A DNA stretch of 64,000 nucleotides from Cryptomeria japonica. Taxonomy: Eukaryota; Streptophyta; Pinopsida; Cupressales; Cupressaceae. The DNA lies in the NCBI RefSeq assembly GCF_030272615.1, contig NC_081411.1:837178136-837242135 (forward strand), given 5' to 3'. The translations under genes were made by a program, and so were the position numbers. The notes beneath the pieces were generated by a model, which made no database searches, was not told the DNA's origin, and was given only the letters and a program-made list of their open reading frames with translations. Below are positions 56,468 to 64,000 of this stretch, piece by piece; position 1 is the first letter of the stretch; the number at the start of each line of letters is the position of its first letter.

Positions 56468-58918
56468 ATGGCGAGTTCGTCAGGGAGAATAGAGGTGGAG
56501 AAATTTAATGGAAGTAATTTTGAGATGTGGAAGCTGAAGATGGAAGATCTGCTAATAGATCAAGATCTTTGGGATGCTGTTGATGCGAATGTCCAAAGGC
56601 CCTCAGATCCTACTGCGGCAGCTCAGTATGATGTTATGGACCGAAAAGCCAAGGGTCTAATCAGACTGTTCCTGGTAGACTCTGTTCTAATCAATGTCCA
56701 TGAAGAGAACTCTGCAAAGAAGCTATGGACTAAGCTTGGTGAGATGTATCAAGTGAAATCTTTATTAAATCAAATTTTCTTAAGAAAGAAATTGTATTCC
56801 TTGAAGATGGAAGAGGGTGGACAAATTGCAGACCACCTGGAAGCATTCAATATGTTGGTGGCTCAATTAGTATCCGTCGGTGTTAAGATGGACGAGGAGG
56901 AGAAATGTCAGATCTTGCTTTGTTCTTTGCCTGATTCGTGGGATTCTCTTGTTATGGCTATCAGTAGTACTTCTATTGTTTTGAAATCTGAAGACGTGGT
57001 GGGTGCCCTACTCGGTGAAGAGATGCGAAGGAAGGTATCCATCAGTTCAAAGGAAGCCCTAACCGTTCGTGGAAGACCTAAGGAGAAAGGCAAGAAGAAT
57101 GAGAAGCGTGACAAGTCCAAATCCAAAGGGAGATCGAAATCTCCTGGAAAGTCCAAAGTCATTTGCTGGAACTGCGGTAAACCGGGTCACATCCGTAAGG
57201 ACTGCAAAGAAGAAAAGAAGAAGAAGAAAAAGAAAAAGTTCAATTCTGATTTTGAGTCCGACAAGGAAGATGGCGATGCCTTTATTGCGGCTTTGGCGAC
57301 TCATGCAGGTAATGATGCCTGGCTAATTGACTCAGGTGCATCTTTTCATATGACTTCCAATAGAGATTGGTTTTCTGAATATGAAGGATTTAATGGAGGT
57401 AAGGTGTACTTGGGTGATGATTCACATCTAGACATTGTTGGTCGAGGTAAAGTTAGAATCAGGTTTTCTGATGGTAGAATAAAAAGGATTAATGGTGTGC
57501 TGCATATCCCTGGATTAAAACAAAACTTGTTATCTGTGAGCAAACTGATAGATGCGGGTGTGCAGGTAGTCTTTTCTGAAGCAGGATGTAAGATGATTAA
57601 GGGTGCTATGGTAGTTGCTAGAGGTGTCAGGTTTGGCACTTTGTATAAGCTTGAAGCATACACTGTTGAGTGTAATAGCACTTCTGTAAAAAGTAAATCT
57701 GCAGATACTTCACTGGAAGATTTGAAGGTTTCACCTTCAGCAGATGGAAATGGTTTTTGGGAACCTAAGGGTGCTCTTTCGTCTGAAGCAAAGTTACCTG
57801 CAGAGAAGACTATGTTATGGCACCAGAGACTTGGCCACATTGGAGAAAAGGGTCTAAGGACCTTGAAAAATAAAAACCTTATTGAAGGTTTGAATGACTG
57901 TAATCTTGTTTTTGATTTCTGTGAGCATTGCATTTATGGAAAACAAAACCGCGTTCAGTTTTACTCAAGTTCTCATAAAACTTGTGGTGTTTTGGATCTT
58001 ATCCATTCTGATGTGTTTGGTCCAGTAGATGTCTCTTCGATTGGAAAATCCACATATTATGTTTCATTTATTGATGATTTTAGTAGAAGGACATGGGTTT
58101 ATTTTCTAAAGAGTAAATTTGAAGTTTTTAGTCATTTTAAAGAATTTAAAGCAATGGTTGAGTTGCAGACTGGAAAGAAAATAAAATGTTTGAGAACTAA
58201 TAATGGCGGTGAGTTTTGCTCTAATGATTTTGATAGATTCTGTAAAGACTGTGGAATTAACAGGCAGAAGACAATTCCGTATTCTCCACAGCAGAATGGA
58301 GTTGCAGAAAGAATGAACAGGACACTGATAGAGAAGGCTAGGAGTATGTTGAGTGGTGCTAGTCTCGAACAAAAGTTCTGGGCTGAAGCTGTTGCCACTG
58401 CTTGCTACCTAATTAACAGGTCTCCTACATCAGCTCTTGTTGATAAAATGCCTATGGAAGCATGGTCAGGTCACAAGCCTTCATTGAGACATCTTAGAGT
58501 TTTTGGTTGCGAGGCATATGCACATGTGCCAAAGGAGAAGCGAACAAAGTTGGAGAACAAGGCTGTGAAATGTATCTTCATCGGGTATAGTTATGGTGTG
58601 AAAGGATACAAGCTTTGGGACCCTGTTGCACAAAAGGTAATTCACAGTAGAAGTGTTATTTTTAGAGAAATTAAGTCTCCTTCTATTACATTGCAGCCAA
58701 AACAGACTAAAAAAGAAGATGTGATTCAACTTCCTTCTACACCTGAAAGAGTTGAATCGAGACCCCTAGATAGGCAAGAAGTTGAGGAGAGCTCGTCTAG
58801 CTCTGAATCTTCAGAAGAAGAGGAAGAACCTCCAACTCAGCTTGTTCGAAGGTCTACAAGACATAGACAACCACCTAAAAGGTATTCACCTAATGATTGG
58901 AGATGTATTTTGTTCTGA
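56468..58918 (+). CDS. Gag, protease and integrase of element E (first part of gag-pol)
   Basis: 816 codons from ATG 56468 (MASSSGRIEVEKFNG). Gag occupies residues 1 to about 230; zinc knuckle CWNCGKPGHIRKDC starts at residue 233; a Lys run follows; protease motif LIDSGASFHM has its Asp at residue 288; the pre-integrase LWHQRLGH is near 450; the integrase core has its first Asp in HSDVFGP (residue 515) and Glu in NGVAERMNR (residue 614). The middle catalytic position (578) is Asn: LRTNNGGEF where copia integrases have DNGGE, codon AAT at 58199-58201. Block order and wording resemble tobacco Tnt1, hence Tork lineage. The frame ends at TGA 58916-58918, apparently because one base was lost near 58893-58898. 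Confidence 0.93.
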   Translation: MASSSGRIEVEKFNGSNFEMWKLKMEDLLIDQDLWDAVDANVQRPSDPTAAAQYDVMDRKAKGLIRLFLVDSVLINVHEENSAKKLWTKLGEMYQVKSLLNQIFLRKKLYSLKMEEGGQIADHLEAFNMLVAQLVSVGVKMDEEEKCQILLCSLPDSWDSLVMAISSTSIVLKSEDVVGALLGEEMRRKVSISSKEALTVRGRPKEKGKKNEKRDKSKSKGRSKSPGKSKVICWNCGKPGHIRKDCKEEKKKKKKKKFNSDFESDKEDGDAFIAALATHAGNDAWLIDSGASFHMTSNRDWFSEYEGFNGGKVYLGDDSHLDIVGRGKVRIRFSDGRIKRINGVLHIPGLKQNLLSVSKLIDAGVQVVFSEAGCKMIKGAMVVARGVRFGTLYKLEAYTVECNSTSVKSKSADTSLEDLKVSPSADGNGFWEPKGALSSEAKLPAEKTMLWHQRLGHIGEKGLRTLKNKNLIEGLNDCNLVFDFCEHCIYGKQNRVQFYSSSHKTCGVLDLIHSDVFGPVDVSSIGKSTYYVSFIDDFSRRTWVYFLKSKFEVFSHFKEFKAMVELQTGKKIKCLRTNNGGEFCSNDFDRFCKDCGINRQKTIPYSPQQNGVAERMNRTLIEKARSMLSGASLEQKFWAEAVATACYLINRSPTSALVDKMPMEAWSGHKPSLRHLRVFGCEAYAHVPKEKRTKLENKAVKCIFIGYSYGVKGYKLWDPVAQKVIHSRSVIFREIKSPSITLQPKQTKKEDVIQLPSTPERVESRPLDRQEVEESSSSSESSEEEEEPPTQLVRRSTRHRQPPKRYSPNDWRCILF

Positions 58919-60513
58919 ATACTAGTGTGGATGAGCCGAAATCTGTAGAAGAGGCATTAGGTATGAATGATGCAGAATCCTGGAAGATTGCTATGGAGGA
59001 AGAAATGGAAGCTTTGAAAAAGAATGATACCTGGGATCTTGTACCATTGCCCGAAGGACGAAAACCTATTGGTTGTAAATGGGTGTTCAAGAAAAAGATT
59101 GGTTCAGATGGAAGCATTGAGAAGTATAAAGCAAGGTTGGTTGCAAAAGGCTACTCTCAGGTTGAGGGTGTTGATTATGGTGAGATATTTTCTCCTGTTG
59201 CAAAAATGACGTCCATTAGATTTTTGCTTTCTATTGCTACTGCTTATGATTTAGAGGTTGAGCAAATGGATGTGAAAACTGCTTTCCTTCATGGTGATTT
59301 GGAGGAAGATATTTATATGACACAGCCAGAGCACTATGTGGTGAAAGGCAAAAGTAATTTGGTCTGTAAATTGAAGAAATCTTTGTATGGCCTCAAACAA
59401 AGTCCTAGGATATGGTACCAGAAATTTGATACATATGTGTTGAGTTTGGGATTTGAACGTTCTAAATCAGATCATTGTGTTTATTATAAATCTGATGGTG
59501 ATCATTTCTTATTCATTGCATTGTATGTTGATGATATGTTATTCATTGGTAAAGGGAAAGGTATGATTTCAGAACTGAAGTCTCAGCTCGTTGCTAAATT
59601 TGAAATGAAAGATCTTGGTGCAGCAAAGCACATTCTTGGGATGGAAATTAGAAGAGATAGGGTGAACAGAAAGCTATGGCTAGGCCAGATTAAGTATGTG
59701 AATTCAGTGTTACAGAGGTTCAACATGCAGAATTGTAGACCATTGAGTGTTCCTTTTACAGTTGGAATGAAACTATCTGTTTCAGATTGTCCTACATCCC
59801 CATTGGAGATGGAAGACATGAGCAGAGTGCCTTACCAGAGTGCGGTTGGAAGCTTGATGTATGCTATGGTCTGTACTAGACCAGATATTGCCCAAGCAGT
59901 GGGAGTACTTTCTAGATATATGTCTAATCCTGGTAGAGTTCATTGGGATGCAGTCAAAAGAGTCTTCATATATTTGAAGGGTACTTCAGAGTATTCTTTG
60001 TGTTATCATGGTAATTCAGTTGGAGACATGACTTCCCTTGATATCCATGGTTATGTGGATTTAGATTGGGCAGGTGATATTGATAGCAGAAGGTCCACCA
60101 GTGCTTATGTGTTTACTTTGTTTGGTGGTTCAATTAGTTGGATGAGCAAGCGACAGGCTGTGGTTGCTTTATCCACTACTGAAGCAGAGTATATGGAAGC
60201 TACTCATGCTTGTAAAGAGGCCATTTGGCTTAAGAGACTGTGTTCAGATATTGGAATAAAGCAAGGTACAGTGACAGTTTACTGTGACAGTCAGAGTGCA
60301 ATTAGCCTAGCTAAGAACCTGACATTTCATGCCCAGACCAAACATATTGATGTTCAGTATCATTTTGTTAGAGATATGGTCAAAGATGGTAGGGTGAAGT
60401 TGGTTAAGGTGGAAACTTTGATGAATGTTGCAGATGCTTTAACTAAGGCTGTGAGCACAGAGAAGTTCAGATGGTGTTCAGAGTCTATGGGCCTTATGGC
60501 CCCTAGCAATTGA
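58897..60513 (+). CDS. Reverse transcriptase and RNase H of element E (second part of gag-pol)
   Basis: An open frame of 538 codons continues the polyprotein in another frame, overlapping the first by 22 bp; it has no convincing start of its own, so it is the downstream half of a frameshifted gag-pol. RT: GCKWVFKKKIG, QMDVKTAFLHGDL, LYGLKQSPRIWY, active site YVDD at residues 210-213. RNase H: DLDWAGDIDSRRST, STTEAEYMEA, YCDSQSAI, KHIDVQYHFVRDM, and ends at TGA 60511-60513. All RT and RNase H key residues are kept. It would copy element RNA into DNA. Confidence 0.93.
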   Translation: MEMYFVLNTSVDEPKSVEEALGMNDAESWKIAMEEEMEALKKNDTWDLVPLPEGRKPIGCKWVFKKKIGSDGSIEKYKARLVAKGYSQVEGVDYGEIFSPVAKMTSIRFLLSIATAYDLEVEQMDVKTAFLHGDLEEDIYMTQPEHYVVKGKSNLVCKLKKSLYGLKQSPRIWYQKFDTYVLSLGFERSKSDHCVYYKSDGDHFLFIALYVDDMLFIGKGKGMISELKSQLVAKFEMKDLGAAKHILGMEIRRDRVNRKLWLGQIKYVNSVLQRFNMQNCRPLSVPFTVGMKLSVSDCPTSPLEMEDMSRVPYQSAVGSLMYAMVCTRPDIAQAVGVLSRYMSNPGRVHWDAVKRVFIYLKGTSEYSLCYHGNSVGDMTSLDIHGYVDLDWAGDIDSRRSTSAYVFTLFGGSISWMSKRQAVVALSTTEAEYMEATHACKEAIWLKRLCSDIGIKQGTVTVYCDSQSAISLAKNLTFHAQTKHIDVQYHFVRDMVKDGRVKLVKVETLMNVADALTKAVSTEKFRWCSESMGLMAPSN

Positions 60514-60555
60514 TTCATTGTGTTGACATTCCCTTCCACTCCTGCAAGGTGTTCG

Positions 60556-60569
60556 ACAAGTGGGAGATT
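60556..60569 (+). promoter_or_regulatory. Polypurine tract of element E
   Basis: ACAAGTGGGAGATT directly precedes the 3' LTR; the purine-rich core is AAGTGGGAGA. Confidence 0.8.
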
Positions 60570-61429
60570 TGTTGGGAAAAATGGTGTCTCAACCTTGCAT
60601 TTATGCGAGGTTACTATTTATAGTAAGTTTTTATTTGAGAACGAAATGGTGCAAAACTCTCCTTGAAGCTTCTGGTTGGCTAGATAAGCATTCTGGTAAA
60701 GTTGCGTCGCAAGGTCACAGCTAGTTTTGAAGATATTAAATTTTTCGTCTTGGAGGGGTGCGATAAAATGTTTAAACTTAATTTTGGGGGCTTTAGAGGC
60801 TCCGAAACACCCTGAAAAGTGGCTGTAACCGGTGCAGCGGGTTACGAGGTGATAGAGCACTTCACGAGCTTTCCGGCGCTTCAAACGGTTCGTCAATCGG
60901 ACACCTGGTTCTCAAGTTATGGCTTCCGAAAGTTTGTACTCCTGAAATAGGAAAAATAATTTGTATCGGATACATAAATGAGCTGTAAAAGGGAGCGACA
61001 CGTGTTGATGTGTGCTTTAACATGTCATAGGGCATCTAGAAGGGAGATAAGGTCGGCTACACCTTATTGGGTGGTTTCCTGTATTGTATCTCCTATTTAT
61101 GAGGTGTGTGAGATAGAGGTTTTGTGTAAGAGTCTTATGGCTATTGAGTTGCCTCTGAATCTCTGATTAGTGGTACTCCTGCGAAGAGCTTGCTCTGCAA
61201 GTATGTTGTAATCTGTTTTTGATTGCTGAATAAAATATTGAGCTGCTTTTGGAGTGTGGGGTTTTTCTCCCGAAAGGGTTTTCCCCACGTAAATCACTGT
61301 GTTGTGGTATGAATGCTATTATATCTATTTCTATTTTCTGTAACTGTTGTAACGATCTGAAAAAGTTTTGTATTACCCTCCTCTCAAGGTTAGTGTAGGA
61401 AGTTGTTTCCGCTACTTTACTTCCTTACA
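60570..61429 (+). repeat. 3' LTR of element E
   Basis: An 860-bp copy of the 5' LTR; it lacks the 34-bp segment and ends CTTCCTTACA, followed by target copy AATGA. Confidence 0.95.
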
Positions 61430-61434
61430 AATGA

Positions 61435-61574
61435 AGCATCCATATATATCAATGTTACCAAAATCATGGGACCATGTAAAGTTCTCTATCCATAGTGTGT
61501 CAAAACTAGCATCTAAAATAGTTCCAAAATGAAAATAGCTGAAGAGATAGGATGGATTGGGGTAGGGCCTCACA
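61435..61574. other. Right end of insert F
   Basis: The 140 bp between element E and the D pol belong to insert F. No similarity to the left end of F is apparent. Confidence 0.5.
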
Positions 61575-64000
61575 GCAGCAACATACTCAGCTTCAACAGT
61601 AGATAAATAAGTACATGATTATTTCTTGTTGATCCATGAAATAAGTTTCTTTCCAAGAAAGAAAGCTCCACTAGAATTACTTTTCCGGTCATCAACATCA
61701 CCTACCCAATCTACATATGTATATGCACATAAAATAAAGTCATCATCCTAGGGTACCACAAACCATATTCAAATGTACCTTGCAAGTATCTAAAAATCCT
61801 TTTCACCGCACTCTCATAATTTTCTCTAGGGTCACTTTGATATCTTGATGCAATGTAAACAACACTCATTATATCAGGCCTAATCTGAGTCAAATATAGA
61901 AGACCTCCAATCATAGACTTGTATCTTGTAGGATTTACTGGTGCAAATTCATCTTTCCTTGTCAATTTCTCACTTGTAGCCATAGGAGTAATTATCAGTT
62001 TAGAGTCTTCCATACCAAATTTCTTCAACAATTCCCTAGCATACTTAGTTTGATAAATGGAAATACCTTTATCAGTCTGAGTAATCTACAAACCTAAGAA
62101 AAATTTCATTTCCCCAATCATAGACATTTCAAATTATTTCTCCATATTGTTAGAAAATTTCATGCACAACTTATCTTCACCTCCAAAAATGATGTCATCA
62201 ACAAAAACCTCAATAATAAATATATCATCATCAATGACTTTAAAATATAGATTACCATCAGCATTACCTTTAGTGAAACCAAGCTTTAAAAGATATTTGT
62301 CTAACCTTGCATACCAAGCTCTAGGTGCCTGTTTCAATCCATATAAGGCTTTCTTTAACCTGCAAACCATATTTTTATCATCTGAAAGTGAAAAACCATT
62401 AGGTTGCTCAATATAAACTTCCTCATCAAGATCCCCATTCAGAAAGGAACACTTAACATCCATCTGATAAACCTTGTAGTTTTTATGTGCAGCATAGACA
62501 AGAAATAATCTTACAACTTCAATCCTAGCTACAGGTGTAAAAGTTTCACCATAATCAATTCATTCCTTTGAGAATATCCTTTACAAACCAATCTAGCTTT
62601 ATTCCTCACAACTTGTCCATCTTCATTTAATCTATTCCTAAAAACCTATTTAGTTCCAATAACATTCTTATTTTTAGGCTAGGGAACTAAAATCCATGTG
62701 TTATTATTCTCTATATGATCTAATTCTTCTTCCATAGCTTTCATGCAACATTCATCTTTACATGCTTCAATTACTGATACCGGTTCAACTTGAGAAATTA
62801 AACATACATCATTAGTTTCCAATCTCCTTCTTATCATCACTCCATTGTTCTTATCCCCAATGATCTGATCTTCTGAATTATTCATCCTTACATACTTAGG
62901 AGTCTTTTGATTCTCTGTTACTCTTTCTTGTTCTTCAGTTACTATTGAATTTTTTGATACTGCCAGAGTAACTAGTTAACATTTTTTTCTAGTAAAGGTG
63001 TTACCAGTTCAATTATAATCATTTCCATTCCCAGTTCTTGCTCATAAACTTTGATTTGACTTTTATTCAGCTCATCCACCTTGACATTAACACTCTTCAC
63101 AATTCTGTGCAATCTTTTGTTATAACATCTATATGCTTTGCTTTCATTACAATAACCAAGAAACATTCCTTCATCACATCTAGGATCAAATTTCCTAATG
63201 AAATCATCTCTCCTGATATAACATTTACTACCAAAGATTCTAAAATACTTAACTGTAGGTGTATTTCCAAACCATAATTCATAAGGTGTCTTACCGGTTT
63301 CTCCTTTGATATGTACTCTGTTGAATATATAAAATGTTGTGCTCACTTCTTCTCTCCAGTAGATATGAGGTATATTATCTTCCATCATCATGGTTGTAGT
63401 AGCATCCAAGATAGTTCTATTCTTTTTTTCCACAACTCCATTCTACTAAGGTGTCCAGGGAGCAAGAAATTGTCTCCTCATGCGATGCTTCTCACAAAAG
63501 TTATTAAACTCACCAGATGTGAAATCTCCACCATGATCTAACCTTAAACACTTAATCTTCAATCATTTCTCAGTTTCAATTTTAGCTTTAACAATTTTAA
63601 ACTTTTCAAAAGCCTCAGATTTCTCCCTTAGAAAAGTAACCCACATCATTCTAGAACAATCATCAATGATTAGCATAAAATATCTATCACCTTGAAAACT
63701 TTTAATTCTAGCAGGGCCACACAAATCAGTATGAATAAGATCAAGAACATAATTAGATTTGTCTTCTATACTCTTAAAAGAGGTTCTAACTTATTTTCCC
63801 ATTTGACCTTCTTTACATACTGGATTATAGGGCTTCACAATCTTAGGTATATCTCTAACTGCCTTAGTTGAACTGATTTTAACCATGCAATCAAAATTCA
63901 CATGACATGTCCTTTTATGCCATAGCTAACTCTCATCAATTTGTGTAGTCAGACATGTTTTCTCACCGGAATTGAAATGAAATATATTACCTTTTATCTG
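61575..64000 (-). pseudogene. Integrase, reverse transcriptase and RNase H of element D
   Basis: Read leftward from the window edge: a zinc/pre-integrase region (LWHKR, near 63930), integrase core with IHTDLCGP, LRLDHGGDF and NGVVEKKNRT (about 63770-63400; all three acidic residues present), the post-core region (63433-62972), RT with QMDVKCSFLNGDLDEEVYIEQP, LYGLKQAPRAWY and FVDDIIFGG (62885-62134), the RT thumb (62031-61711, RYKSMIGGLLYLTQIRPDI), and the RNase H start (STVEAEYVA). Several stops and frameshifts interrupt it. The 5' part of pol and gag lie outside the window. Confidence 0.85.

Larger units (their letters stand above)
55450..61429 (+). mobile_element. Element E: young Ty1/copia element (Tnt1/Tork-like)
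   Basis: Complete structure: LTRs 55450-56343 and 60570-61429, primer site, gag-pol and polypurine tract, flanked by identical AATGA copies at 55445-55449 and 61430-61434. Counting by eye, the LTRs differ at about 28 substitutions plus one 34-bp indel, i.e. roughly 3% substitution divergence, mostly transitions. The polyprotein is split by a single frameshift near 58896. It is the best-preserved element in the window and sits inside insert F. Confidence 0.93.

Noticed and set aside
57346-57933. 195-codon minus-strand open frame
   Set aside because: It is the complement of the protease and pre-integrase region of element E and has no features of its own.

Overview
This is plant nuclear DNA and almost all of it is transposable elements. 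I see no intact host gene. The evidence for a plant is Ty1/copia and Ty3/gypsy elements with plant-type primer-binding sites, a plant mobile domain (PMD) ORF, AT-rich spacers and long microsatellites. Dense nesting and heavy decay suggest a large, repeat-rich genome, possibly a conifer; the species is not resolvable from the sequence.

Left part (1-16390). Three decayed copies of an unusual LTR element family lie here. A plus-strand ORF2 remnant (1-2065) is followed by an LTR patch with inverted ends (2066-2952). Element A1 (minus, about 2953-8149) carries a coiled-coil and zinc-knuckle gag remnant plus ORF2, and is interrupted by element A2 (minus, 4406-5954). Next come a ~355-bp tandem repeat (about 8160-9600), a broken multi-exon minus-strand gene (about 10608-12540) and AT-rich spacer with microsatellites.

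Right part (16391-64000). The whole remainder reads as one nested stack. Copia element G (plus; 5' LTR 16391-17696 and the start of gag) is interrupted by copia element D (minus; 3' LTR from 18508, pol running off the right edge). D's 3' LTR is split by element B (plus, 19320-50143, TSD GTATC on both sides). B's ORF2 is split by Ty3/gypsy element C (minus, 24638-48801, TSD CTAAC/CTGAC). C's 5' LTR is split by insert X (41546-48296, TSD GGAGA on both sides). Separately, D's RNase H region is split by insert F (51104-61574, TSD GTAGC/GCAGC), and F contains a nearly intact Tnt1/Tork-like copia element E (55450-61429, TSD AATGA on both sides). The order of events is G, D, then B and F, then C and E, then X.

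How the parts relate. B, A1 and A2 look like passengers. B and A1 have LTRs, a tRNA-iMet-type primer site and a four-knuckle gag remnant, but B, the one copy visible end to end, has no protease, integrase or reverse transcriptase; instead the family carries a long ORF2 of unknown function. Their LTRs share a sequence block with the copia elements G and D, which makes a G/D-like element the likely helper. Element C is a Tat/Ogre-like gypsy element with an antisense PMD ORF between integrase and the 3' LTR. Two inverted arrays of a ~20-bp repeat sit in it, one upstream of the sense gag-pol and one upstream of the antisense ORF. Insert X has TG...CA ends and a 5-bp duplication but no recognisable LTRs, and encodes the remains of an unidentified ~1,150-residue protein.
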